DNA of 64,000 nt from Alphaproteobacteria bacterium (GCA_025924715.1 JAICHV010000007.1:1-64000), one strand, 5' to 3'; shown: positions 33,601-41,571, counted from the stretch's first letter. Notes: generated from the letters alone by a model not told the origin. Made by a program: numbers and translations.

Positions 33601-33743
33601 TGCCCGGGCTCCCCCCCGGCCGCTCGCTCGTGCTCGCGGCGCTCGTCGCTGTCGCGGGTCCACTGGACCCGCTCCCGCGCTATGCGCACCGCTCCTTGCC
33701 CCACAAACCGAGAAGCGCCGGTGACCAGAGCGATATCGCTCAT
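33597..33743 (-). pseudogene. Degenerate duplicate of the hpnA 5' end fused to a palindromic repeat
   Basis: A 48-codon frame starts MSDIALVTGASRFVGQGAV, nearly the same as HpnA MSDTVLVTGASGFVGAAVA; the first 44 nt differ at only about six positions. The Gly of the Rossmann GxxGxxG is Arg, and after some 22 codons the sequence leaves hpnA and enters an Arg/Glu-rich stretch encoded by a palindromic repeat. Its ATG overlaps the hpnL stop and its TGA overlaps the hpnA start, so coupled translation through the operon is preserved. It cannot be an enzyme. Confidence 0.8.
33611..33677 (-). repeat. Palindromic repeat, copy 1 (between hpnL and hpnA)
   Basis: On the minus strand a perfect palindrome GCGGGTCCA-g-TGGACCCGC is followed by AGCGACGAGCGCCGCGAGC and GAGCGAGCGGCCGGG. 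The same order of a GTCC/GGAC hairpin and then AGCGACGAACGCCGCGAGC and GCGAGCGGCCGGG occurs after pepN at 59567-59626. The two copies imply a dispersed REP-like family. Confidence 0.7.
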
Positions 33744-34717
33744 TGCGCGGGGTCCGGTTTGCGCAGCGCCGCGCGGCCCTCCAGGCCCTGCCAATATAGC
33801 AGCGCCGGCACGCCCAGCGTGATCTCCCGAGCCCGTTTGAGCAGCGACACCGCCAAGCCCAATTCCGCCGGCAAGCCGAACAGCGGCGCCAGCATGGCAT
33901 AGCCGGCTTCCTGCACGCCGATCGCGGCGGGCACAAAGGCTGCAACCGAACGCAGCGTGCAGAGCAGCGCTTCCAGCGCCATGGCATTGATCAGCGAGAC
34001 CTTGCCCCCCACCAGGCGAAAGGCAACATAAGTGGTCAGCCCGGCCGACATCCAAGCCACCAGATGCAATGTGGCGGATACCGCCAGCCGCGCGGGGGAA
34101 TCATAAAGCGCGTGGATCGCCTCGCCGAAACCGGCGCCTTGCTTGAGGCCCGGCAGAAAGCGCGCCGCCATGCGTTCGGCCAGGCCGGCGCCGCGCCGCT
34201 GCACCATCACCAGCAGCACGATTGCCGGCACCGCCAGCACCAGCACCGCCACCATCGCGGTCAGCAAGGCATCGCTGTTGGGAAGCTCGCCCAGATGGCG
34301 CAGGCTGAGCGCCACACCGAACGCCAGGAACGGCACCTGCGCCATGGCCTCGGTGGTCATGTCCGCGGTGACGGACGCCGCCGCATAAGCACCGTTCATG
34401 CCATAGAGGATCGCCAGCCGTACCGCCGTGACCAAGCCGCCCACCGGCGAGAAAGGCGATATTTCCGCGATGGCCTCGCGCACCTGCCGCGCCAGAAAAA
34501 AGCGTCCCAGCGAAAGGCGGAAAGCGGGCGGCACCACCACCCACCAGGCCAGCGCCAAGACGCCGGTCACCGCAAGCTGACACAGGCACAACAGGAACAG
34601 CCCGCCCAGCCCCGCGCGGGCCACCGCGTCCCACACGGCGCCGAATCCGATCACGGCATAGAGATAGACGGCGGCAATCAGCCCCGCGATCAACGCGATG
34701 ACGACGCCGAGCTTCAT
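33740..34717 (-). CDS. hpnL: HpnL, flippase-like hopanoid membrane protein
   Basis: A 325-residue polytopic membrane protein of the lysylphosphatidylglycerol synthase TM/flippase-like superfamily, matching HpnL by context and by FVPAAIGVQEAGYAMLAPLFGL near residue 265 and ISPFSPVGGLVTAVRLAIL near residue 90. About eight helices are visible. Its function is not established; a lipid-flipping role is suggested by the superfamily. The ATG at 34717 lies 5 nt after the di-iron gene stop; the tracked start is antisense extension. Confidence 0.88.
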   Translation of the reverse strand: MKLGVVIALIAGLIAAVYLYAVIGFGAVWDAVARAGLGGLFLLCLCQLAVTGVLALAWWVVVPPAFRLSLGRFFLARQVREAIAEISPFSPVGGLVTAVRLAILYGMNGAYAAASVTADMTTEAMAQVPFLAFGVALSLRHLGELPNSDALLTAMVAVLVLAVPAIVLLVMVQRRGAGLAERMAARFLPGLKQGAGFGEAIHALYDSPARLAVSATLHLVAWMSAGLTTYVAFRLVGGKVSLINAMALEALLCTLRSVAAFVPAAIGVQEAGYAMLAPLFGLPAELGLAVSLLKRAREITLGVPALLYWQGLEGRAALRKPDPAQ

Positions 34718-34722
34718 CGGGT

Positions 34723-35574
34723 TCAGGCCGGCAGCGGCTTGGCGCGGAAGCTCCACAAGCGCAGCGCCCCCAATGCGGTTTCGGCCAGTTGCGGCAGGAA
34801 GGCGGGGCGCAGCAGATCCGGTTCGAAGGCGTCCATGCGGCGGCGGTTCTCCGAATAGCAATCTTCCAGGAAGCGGCGGAAGGTAAAGCCGTCCAGGAAA
34901 ACGCTGGCCTGGGTGGCGGAGAATTCCTTGCCGTCGTTCATCTCCTTGCCGCGCTTGGCGGTGCCGATCATCCGGCCCAGAGCGCGCATGTAATAGCGGA
35001 ATGAGGTCAGCGGCAGCAGGGTGCGCGCGACAAAACCTTTGCGCGCCTGGGTATAAGCCATCCAGTTGACGAAGAAGACGATATGCCGGGTTTCCTCATA
35101 CATCAGCGTTTCAAAGATCGCGAACATCTCCTTGGGCAGGAACTGCGATTGCATGGCGATCTTGAAGACGCCAAAGCCCAGGAAAGAATCCATGCATTCG
35201 CCGAAGCCGAAATCCTTGAAGCGGGTTTCGACATTGTCGCTGACATCTTCCAGGGGACGCTCGGCGGCATCGATCCCGTATTTTTCGATCATCGCCCGGA
35301 TCAATTGGGCATGACGGGTTTCTTCCAGCCCCTGCAGCGCCACCGCTTCCTTGATCACCGGATCTTCGATGGTGTCGGTGAAGGCCTTGACGATCGCGCC
35401 GGCGCGCCGCTCGGTATAGAAAACCTCTTCCCAGAACGGCACCGATTTCAGCCGCTGCAACGCGGCCGCATCCAAGTCCGGCCAGGGCAGCGTTTGCGGG
35501 TCATAATCCGTATAGGTTTGGATGAAGTGCCGGCAGAACGTGTCGCGGTGTTCCTGGGATCCGATTTTCATCAC
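34723..35574 (-). CDS. Ferritin-like di-iron protein 2 in the hopanoid operon
   Basis: A 283-residue protein with a complete four-helix di-iron ligand set: a Glu in FYTERRAGAIV near residue 54, ExxH in GLEETRHAQLI near 85, a Glu in FGFGECMDSFLGFG near 125, and ExxH in LMYEETRHIVFFVNW near 160. This matches the ferritin-like oxidase pattern rather than iron storage. It is a paralogue of the gene just upstream, overlapping it by 4 nt (ATGA). Placed between hpnK and hpnL, it is a candidate for an oxygen-dependent change to a hopanoid, squalene or side-chain intermediate; that role is inference. Confidence 0.75.
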   Translation of the reverse strand: MMKIGSQEHRDTFCRHFIQTYTDYDPQTLPWPDLDAAALQRLKSVPFWEEVFYTERRAGAIVKAFTDTIEDPVIKEAVALQGLEETRHAQLIRAMIEKYGIDAAERPLEDVSDNVETRFKDFGFGECMDSFLGFGVFKIAMQSQFLPKEMFAIFETLMYEETRHIVFFVNWMAYTQARKGFVARTLLPLTSFRYYMRALGRMIGTAKRGKEMNDGKEFSATQASVFLDGFTFRRFLEDCYSENRRRMDAFEPDLLRPAFLPQLAETALGALRLWSFRAKPLPA

Positions 35575-36467
35575 GTCTTCTTCCTCAGAAACTTCAGCGC
35601 AAGCCGCGCCATGAAGGGCACGAAGCGCGGGCGTTTCAGCCTGGGATCATAGGGCGCCAGACGGCGATTGTTTTCCGCCAGGCAGATCGCCACCAGTTCT
35701 CCCACATCGATATCGGAGCCCAAGGCCTCGGCGCCATTGACGGTGAAATTGTTGTCCTGCTGGCCGTTGGAGACATCGCTGGCGATGCCCAGGCGTTCAT
35801 AAATCAGGAACAGCCAGACCGCGAACACCTTGAGTTCGAAATAAGGCCGCCGCCACCACGGCATGTTGCGCCGGTGCCAGGCCACCCAGTTGACGAAGAA
35901 CAGGATGTGACGGGCTTCTTCATTGACCACCGGATCGAAGGTCTGAACCAGCTCGGGGGGGAAATAGCCGGTATCCTTGGCCGCCTTGAACAGGCCGAAG
36001 GCAAAAAAACTATCGATGCATTCGCTATAGCCGGTGACCATGAAGGCCCATTCGGGATTTTTCGGCTTGAGGTACACCGGCTCCGGCGCCAGTTTGATGC
36101 CATAGGCCTCAACCAAATTGGCCAGGACATGGCGATGGCGGCGTTCCTCGAATCCGTTCAGCTCGATCGCCTTGCGCAGCAGCGTATCGGGCACGCTCTC
36201 GGCATAGGTACACACATTCAGCCCGGCGCGGTTTTCGGTCTGCACCGCGATGTCCCAGATCGGCAGGGCGGTGATGCGCTTTTGCGCCTCTTCGCCCAAT
36301 CGCGGCCAATCCAGCACCGCCGGTTTGTAGGGATCATGGGTGTCGAGCAGCGTCTTGCAGAACAGCCGCTTATGCTCATCGCTGCCCCATTTGATCGGAC
36401 CGTCGCCGGGCATGGTGCCGGTGTCGCGCGTCAGATCGGGCGGAATGGCAAACGCCGGACTGCTCAT
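35571..36467 (-). CDS. Ferritin-like di-iron protein 1 in the hopanoid operon
   Basis: A 298-residue paralogue of the next gene with the same ligand set: QTENRAGLNV near residue 75, GFEERRHRHVL near 107, GYSECIDSFFAFG near 147, and VNEEARHILFFVNWVAWH near 183. Both copies keep every predicted iron ligand, so neither looks dead, and tandem duplication may have given a hetero-oligomer or two linked oxidations. A hydrophobic stretch FELKVFAVWLFLIYERLG after the last ExxH could contact the membrane. I do not recognise a named hopanoid enzyme in this family. Confidence 0.75.
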   Translation of the reverse strand: MSSPAFAIPPDLTRDTGTMPGDGPIKWGSDEHKRLFCKTLLDTHDPYKPAVLDWPRLGEEAQKRITALPIWDIAVQTENRAGLNVCTYAESVPDTLLRKAIELNGFEERRHRHVLANLVEAYGIKLAPEPVYLKPKNPEWAFMVTGYSECIDSFFAFGLFKAAKDTGYFPPELVQTFDPVVNEEARHILFFVNWVAWHRRNMPWWRRPYFELKVFAVWLFLIYERLGIASDVSNGQQDNNFTVNGAEALGSDIDVGELVAICLAENNRRLAPYDPRLKRPRFVPFMARLALKFLRKKT

Positions 36468-36523
36468 GAAATCACTCTAAGTCCTTGATAAGTATGGGCC
36501 TAGCCCGGCCCGATGCCCCGGTC

Positions 36524-37366
36524 TCATTGTACCGGAAAGTCTGCAAAGCCGCCAAGGCGAATATGGCCCGCCGCAATCCGGCTCTTTATATCCCCATCCA
36601 GCAGCGCCGCGAGTTCCGCGCCATAGCGATAGCCCGGCGCCGAGCCTGGATAGGGGCCGGTGGCAGGATGCAGATAAATCTCGGTCAGGCCTTCGGGCAG
36701 ATGTTCCACCAAGCCGGCCAGGCGCGGCGTGGTCATCGCGCCCGACCAGGCCAGACCAAAGACCTGGTTCGGCGCGGCGATGCCTTGGCGGCGCAAGCGG
36801 CGGCTCAGGCTGCGCGCAAAGGGCGCCGTCAGCATCGTCACCGGCGAGGCGCGGTAAGGTTCGACTTGGGCGAGCACATTTTGCGGCTCCAGCGGCACTC
36901 GCACGCCTGTGGCGCGGGCCGCCTTGGCACCGCGCAGCATCAGGGCGGCGATGGTGGGATGAAGATGAAAATGCTTATGGGCATTGACATGGTCCAGCTT
37001 CAGGCCGGTGGCGGCAAATGCGGCAAACTGGGCCTCGATCTCCGCGGCCAGCTGGGCCTTGACCTTCGCTGAGAAAAACATCGCAGCGCCGGCGCGGGCC
37101 ATGTCGTCGCGGAAATTGCCCCTTGCATCCACCAGATCCGGCACCGAGGACGCGGGCAGCACCGGCCTGCCGTCCACCAGCACCAGATGCAGCCCCACAC
37201 GCAAACGGCGCATGGATTTGGCGCGGCGCACCGCATCGGCCGCGGCGGCGCCCGAAACCATCAGGCTGGCGGCGGTCAGAACGCCCTCGTTATGGGCCCG
37301 TTCCACCGCTTCGTTGACTTCCCGCGCGGCGCCGAAATCGTCGGCGGTGAGGATGAGATTTTTCAT
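36524..37366 (-). CDS. hpnK: HpnK, hopanoid-associated deacetylase (YdjC/ChbG family)
   Basis: HpnK removes the acetyl group from the N-acetylglucosamine on bacteriohopanetetrol before HpnJ acts. The 280-residue product has the YdjC metal site: LTADDFGAAREVNEAV near residue 6 and LDHVNAHKHFHLHP near residue 125. The ATG at 37366 (MKNLILTADDFG) is chosen over the tracked start because homology begins there. It is separated from hpnJ by 97 nt holding a CCCCCTCCC palindrome. Confidence 0.92.
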   Translation of the reverse strand: MKNLILTADDFGAAREVNEAVERAHNEGVLTAASLMVSGAAAADAVRRAKSMRRLRVGLHLVLVDGRPVLPASSVPDLVDARGNFRDDMARAGAAMFFSAKVKAQLAAEIEAQFAAFAATGLKLDHVNAHKHFHLHPTIAALMLRGAKAARATGVRVPLEPQNVLAQVEPYRASPVTMLTAPFARSLSRRLRRQGIAAPNQVFGLAWSGAMTTPRLAGLVEHLPEGLTEIYLHPATGPYPGSAPGYRYGAELAALLDGDIKSRIAAGHIRLGGFADFPVQ

Positions 37367-37427
37367 GCGCGACAAGGGGAGCGGTGTGCCCCCTCCCCCC
37401 AAGATTTTCGCCGGCGCGAAACCCTTG

Positions 37428-37450
37428 CCCCCTCCCTCCGGGGGAGGGGG
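37428..37450. repeat. GC-rich palindrome between hpnJ and hpnK
   Basis: CCCCCTCCC and GGGAGGGGG form a 9-bp stem around a 5-nt loop. It resembles the CCCTCCC palindromes at 21.57 kb and the CCTTCTCCC hairpin ahead of serA. No T-run follows, so it is more likely a processing or stability element than a terminator. Confidence 0.6.
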
Positions 37451-37463
37451 AAATGGCCATGCG

Positions 37464-38894
37464 TCACGAAACGATCATGTCTTCGCGGTTGCGCAGGAAC
37501 TGGAAGAATTCCACGCCCTCGCGCAGGCGGCGCACCAGCATGTCGCGGCTGGTGAGCATTTCGCCCACGATCTCGGCGATCTTGGAGGGGCGGAAATAGA
37601 ACTTTTTGTAGAACTCCTCCACCGAATTGAAAATTTCGGTATGGCCGAGATGAGGGTAGTTCAGCGGCGCGATCTGGGTGCCGTCATCGGTCAAAAGATC
37701 GACATCCGAAGCGAACCAGCCATTTTCCTTGGCCTGCTTGTACAGGAAGGTGCCGGGATAAGGCGCCGCCAGCGACACCTGCAAAGTGCGCGGATTGACT
37801 TCCTTGGCGAAAGCCAGGGTTTCCTGGATGGTCTCGCGGGTCTCGCCCGGCAAGCCCAGGATGAAGGTGCCGTGGACGACAATGCCCAGTTCGCGGCAAT
37901 CGCGCGAGAAGCGCTTGGCGACGTCGACCAAGAGGCCCTTCTTGATGTTGTGCAGGATCTGCTGATTGCCGGATTCATACCCCACCAGCAGCAGGCGAAG
38001 CCCATTGGCCTTCATCACTTCCAGCGTCTTGCGCGGCACATTGGCCTTGGCATTGCAGGACCAGGTCACGCCCAGCGGGCCCAAGGCGCGGGCCAGTTGT
38101 TCGACGCGGTCGTGATTGTCGGTCAGGGTGTCGTCGTCGAAGAAAATCTCCCGCACCTGGGGGAAATTCTCCTTCACATATTTGACGTCCGCGACCACGC
38201 GGTCGATCGACATGAAGCGATATTTGTGCCCGCCGATGGTCTGGGGCCACAGACAGAAGGTGCAGCGCGATTTGCAGCCGCGCCCGGTGTACCAGGACAT
38301 GTAAGGATGCAGCAGATAGCCGCCGAAATATTTCTCGACCTTGAGCTGCTTATAAAGCGGCAGCACCGAGGGCAGCTTGTCCATATCGACCAGGATTTCG
38401 CGCTCGGGATTGGAGACGATCTCCCGCGCGGCATTGCGCCAAGTCAGCCCTGCGATGGTGGACCACTCCGCGCCATTGGCCAGTTCCTGGATGGTGAAGT
38501 CATATTCATTGCGCGCAACGAAATCGAGCGCGGCGCAGGCTTCCATGCTTTCCACCGGCTCGACCGCGACCTTGGCGCCGATGAAGCCGATCTTGGCGGT
38601 GGGATTGATCTGGCGGATCATTGTCGCCGTGCGGCAATCCGATTTGAAGCTGGGGGTCGAGGTGTGGATGACGATCAGCTCATGCGCCTTCACATCCTCT
38701 TCGATATCCTTGAACGACAGATTGTGCGGCGGCGCATCGATCAGGCGCGAACCCGGCACCATGGCGGCGGCCTGGGCCAGCCAGGTCGGAAACCAGAAGC
38801 TCTTCACCTCGCGCTTCATCTGATAACGCGCCCCGGCGCCGCCGTCATAACCGTCAAAGGACGGCGCCTGCAGGAATAGCGATTTCATAGGCAT
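37464..38894 (-). CDS. hpnJ: HpnJ, radical SAM enzyme of cyclitol-ether hopanoids
   Basis: HpnJ converts the glucosaminyl head group of bacteriohopanetetrol to the cyclitol ether, a ring contraction. The 476-residue product begins SLFLQAPSFDGYDGGAGARY, typical of HpnJ, has a Rossmann-like N-terminal half of the B12-binding type, and the radical SAM cluster GRGCKSRCTFCLWPQ (C-x3-C-x2-C) near residue 205, then FFDDDTLTDNHDRVE. Two in-frame ATGs (38894 and 38888) follow GAGGA; I take the first. The gene starts 13 nt after hpnI. Confidence 0.93.
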   Translation of the reverse strand: MPMKSLFLQAPSFDGYDGGAGARYQMKREVKSFWFPTWLAQAAAMVPGSRLIDAPPHNLSFKDIEEDVKAHELIVIHTSTPSFKSDCRTATMIRQINPTAKIGFIGAKVAVEPVESMEACAALDFVARNEYDFTIQELANGAEWSTIAGLTWRNAAREIVSNPEREILVDMDKLPSVLPLYKQLKVEKYFGGYLLHPYMSWYTGRGCKSRCTFCLWPQTIGGHKYRFMSIDRVVADVKYVKENFPQVREIFFDDDTLTDNHDRVEQLARALGPLGVTWSCNAKANVPRKTLEVMKANGLRLLLVGYESGNQQILHNIKKGLLVDVAKRFSRDCRELGIVVHGTFILGLPGETRETIQETLAFAKEVNPRTLQVSLAAPYPGTFLYKQAKENGWFASDVDLLTDDGTQIAPLNYPHLGHTEIFNSVEEFYKKFYFRPSKIAEIVGEMLTSRDMLVRRLREGVEFFQFLRNREDMIVS

Positions 38895-38907
38895 GATTTT
38901 TCTATCC

Positions 38908-40059
38908 TCAAGACTCAGACAAGACGCCGCTGGGCGCGATCGAAAAGCGGTTGCCCCGCCAATGGACCGTTTCACCGAATTGCGACGCCACGAAAACCGC
39001 GAAACTCAGCAGGTCGCGCAGGGGCAAAAGCCAGAACGGACCGGCAGTGCCGCCGAAAATAGCATCGATACGCATTTTCAGGAACAGCCGGGCGGTCAGC
39101 GCCAGGCCGATGGCTGCCAGCGACAACACCGAGAAATCCAGCAAAACTGCGGCCATCAGGGCCAGCGGCAAGGCGAAGGTGACGACACTGCCCAGATGGC
39201 CCCAGGGGCTCACCGTGCGGATGGTGCGGGTCCAGCGCAGCTCATGCTGGAACAACTCGCGGGCATTGCGCTCGGTGGCGGTATGGGCGACGCCCAGCGC
39301 CGGAATCGCGGTGGCATAGCCCTTGGCACGAACCGCTTGGCCGATCTCATAATCATCCGCCAGATAATCGGCGAAAGCGGCGAAACCGCCGATCTCATCC
39401 AGCACGTCGCGGGTCAGCGCGATGGTCGAGCCCATGCAAGGCTCGGCAATACCGAAGCTGGTGCCCAAAACCACATTGGGCAGGAAATCATAGGAGGTGC
39501 CCATCGCCGCCAGCCGCGCCCAGGCATTGGGTTCGGCGACGGCCCCTTGATAAAGACAGGTCACCAGGCCGACCTGGGGCTGATCCAGCGCGCCTGTCAC
39601 CTTGCGCAGCCAATCGCGCGGCACCGCGATGTCGCTGTCGCTAAGCACCAAGATGTCGTGCCGGGCGACGGGAAACATGTTGATCAGGTTGGAAACCTTG
39701 GCATTGGCGCCGTAAAGGGCGTTATCGGCCACCACCGCGGTATCGACTCCCGGATAGCGGGCCTGCAGCGCCCGCACCACATCCAGCGCGGGGTCTTGCG
39801 CGTCATGGACGCCGAACAGGATCTGCACCTCGCCGGGATAATCCTGGGCAAAGAAGCTTTCGAGATTTTCCAAGAGCCCGGGCTCGCCGCGATGCAGGGG
39901 CTTGAGAATGGTCACGGCGGCGAAATGCGCCGGCTCGGCATGGCCGGCGCGCATGAAGCGGCCCACCAATAGGGCCGCCAGGACCGCATAAAGCGCTCCG
40001 ATCATCGAAAGCCCAGCCAAAGCCAGGCCCAGTCCCGTCGCAATGATAGTCATGCCCAT
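38908..40059 (-). CDS. hpnI: HpnI, hopanoid glycosyltransferase
   Basis: HpnI adds N-acetylglucosamine to bacteriohopanetetrol. The 383-residue product resembles ceramide glucosyltransferases: an N-terminal helix (GLGLALAGLSMIGALYAVLAAL), VTILKPLHRGEPGLLENLESF, the DxD-like ILVLSDSDIAVP, DDYEIGQAV, the QxxRW motif in FQHELRWTRTI, and two or three C-terminal helices. It is the first gene of the long minus-strand hopanoid run. A weak TATAAA lies about 25 nt upstream of the ATG at 40059, but I cannot pair it with a good -35 box. Confidence 0.92.
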   Translation of the reverse strand: MGMTIIATGLGLALAGLSMIGALYAVLAALLVGRFMRAGHAEPAHFAAVTILKPLHRGEPGLLENLESFFAQDYPGEVQILFGVHDAQDPALDVVRALQARYPGVDTAVVADNALYGANAKVSNLINMFPVARHDILVLSDSDIAVPRDWLRKVTGALDQPQVGLVTCLYQGAVAEPNAWARLAAMGTSYDFLPNVVLGTSFGIAEPCMGSTIALTRDVLDEIGGFAAFADYLADDYEIGQAVRAKGYATAIPALGVAHTATERNARELFQHELRWTRTIRTVSPWGHLGSVVTFALPLALMAAVLLDFSVLSLAAIGLALTARLFLKMRIDAIFGGTAGPFWLLPLRDLLSFAVFVASQFGETVHWRGNRFSIAPSGVLSES

Positions 40060-40228
40060 CTCGGTGCCCCCACCGCAATACGCTTTATATCTAATGCGGG
40101 GGGCAGGGTGGTGAAAGGGTAAACGGCGCACCGATCACGGAACTTGGGTCTGATTTCGCTCAATAAAAGGCAATAATCCGCCTCTAGGGGCGATTTCGCG
40201 GGACCGTGGCCATGCGGCCACTGTGGCG

Positions 40229-41221
40229 TCAGGCCCGTTTACGCTCCGCCGGGGCCCGCAGGGCGGCGCGCCGGGCCTTTTCGGCCGCGATGGTCGCCAG
40301 CCAATTGGCGAACAACCGGACCGTGTGGCCGCGCCAGGAAACCAGGGGCACCGCCCCCGTAACCAGGACGCTGTAGCGCTCGGGGTCGGTAACGCCATCC
40401 TCCGCCAGTTCGCGCAGACGGATCTCGGTGAGGCGGTCGAAATAATGTTCCGGGATGGCCGGAGCCTCGCCTTCCCCGCGCAAGGCGCGGCCGATATCGC
40501 GCAGATATTCACGCCCCAGCATGGCGCCGTCATATTCCGGATGGCCCTGGGCAAAGACGAAGAGGCTATAGGCTTTGCGGGTAAACAGATCGGCCCCGCC
40601 GCCGGCCAGCCGGCGCACAATGCGATAGCCATAGGCCGCCAATTCGCCTTCCGAAACATCGTCGCGGCGGCAATGCGGCACCTGGGCAAAGGGGGCGGCG
40701 CCGGTCAACAGCGAACTGCCCTCGCCGGCCGGCTCGGCGCTGAACACGCCCGACAATTTGCGCGGCAGCCGGCGGGGCGCAATGTTGTCGAGATGCAGCA
40801 CCGCGGCATGCGCGGCGGAAGCGGAGAAATAGGTGGAGACGGTGCCGATCTCCGCCCAGTCGATCAGCCGGGTCAAGGCATCCCAATAAGGTTCGCCCTG
40901 CAGATCGCCGGCGCCCGCCTCGGCGCCCGTGACGATCAGGCCGTCCAGCCCGGCGCCGGGCAAAGTCGCCGCATCGGCATAAAAACCCTGCATGCGGGAA
41001 AGAGCGACTTCGCCGCGCGCGATCTCGCCCATCGAGAACAGGTGTAATTCGACATCGAGGGCCTGGGCGCCCGGCGCCGCCGATGCGTGTTTCAGCAGTT
41101 TGGCGAATTGCAGTTCGGTGGCGCGCAACGCCGCATCGGGCATGTTGTTGACCAAGCCGATATGCAGCGGACCGCGATGACCCGGGTTGCCGCCCAGGGT
41201 GAATTTCTCAATGCCGGACAT
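40229..41221 (-). CDS. MetA-family homoserine O-acyltransferase homologue lacking the catalytic cysteine
   Basis: A 330-residue member of the MetA (homoserine O-succinyltransferase/acetyltransferase) family: NNMPDAALRATELQFAKLL near residue 26, KLSGVF near 155, and FAQGHPEYDGAMLGREYLRDIG near 225 with the catalytic His and Glu. The segment that should carry the nucleophile, STLFxCWAxQAAL in typical MetA, reads STYFSASAAHAAVL here, with Ala at the Cys position. It may use Ser for catalysis, have another substrate, or be inactive. The ATG at 41221 overlaps the stop of a short upstream frame. Confidence 0.75.
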   Translation of the reverse strand: MSGIEKFTLGGNPGHRGPLHIGLVNNMPDAALRATELQFAKLLKHASAAPGAQALDVELHLFSMGEIARGEVALSRMQGFYADAATLPGAGLDGLIVTGAEAGAGDLQGEPYWDALTRLIDWAEIGTVSTYFSASAAHAAVLHLDNIAPRRLPRKLSGVFSAEPAGEGSSLLTGAAPFAQVPHCRRDDVSEGELAAYGYRIVRRLAGGGADLFTRKAYSLFVFAQGHPEYDGAMLGREYLRDIGRALRGEGEAPAIPEHYFDRLTEIRLRELAEDGVTDPERYSVLVTGAVPLVSWRGHTVRLFANWLATIAAEKARRAALRAPAERKRA

Positions 41222-41313
41222 CACACCACTCGTAATACAAGAATCTCGGCGACGGCATCAGGCCGTGCCGCCTGGCCCAAGCCAAAATGAATCGCGATGA
41301 TTTCGGGGCGCAT
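41221..41313 (-). CDS. Possible 30-residue leader peptide ahead of the metA homologue
   Basis: An ATG at 41313 opens a 30-codon frame (MRPEIIAIHFGLGQAARPDA to VLRVV) whose TGA overlaps the start of the metA homologue (TGATG). No ribosome site is evident. It contains no methionine or cysteine run that would suggest attenuation. It may be chance or a relic of a longer upstream gene. Confidence 0.3.
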   Translation of the reverse strand: MRPEIIAIHFGLGQAARPDAVAEILVLRVV

Positions 41314-41530
41314 CCGGCAAAGTCCTTCGCAGCGCCGGGATTTTAGAAGCCGCGGGATTAATGAAATCTGCTCGCGATCTCCGACAGCCCGTTAACGCGG
41401 GTTTGCCACAGTATTGTTTTGAGACACGGCAAACCGATCTGCCGGCGGCGATCCGAACCTTGCATGGTTTAAGGGCCGAGACGCCGGTTGATCGGCGCAA
41501 CATTCGCCAATTTTACCCTACCCGGCCGGT

Positions 41531-41562
41531 ACCTTGCATAGCACGGTATCTTGTGATACATA
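41531..41562 (+). promoter_or_regulatory. Promoter and PadR-like operators ahead of padR
   Basis: TTGCAT (41534-41539) and TACATA (41557-41562) are 17 nt apart and end 10 nt before the padR ATG. Overlapping them are the inverted repeats TACC-ttgcatagcac-GGTA and GTATC-ttgt-GATAC. PadR proteins often repress their own operon through such sites, so autoregulation is likely. Confidence 0.5.
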
Positions 41563-41571
41563 GGTCTTGAG

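Noticed and set aside
37381-37463. Short G-quadruplex or coding region in the hpnJ-hpnK gap
   Set aside because: The G-runs are explained by the CCCCCTCCC palindrome and no frame is conserved in character.
41222-41345. SAM-II type riboswitch upstream of the metA homologue
   Set aside because: A CGATTCATTTTGGC stretch recalls the start of the motif, but the later conserved pairing and the A-rich segment before the gene are missing.
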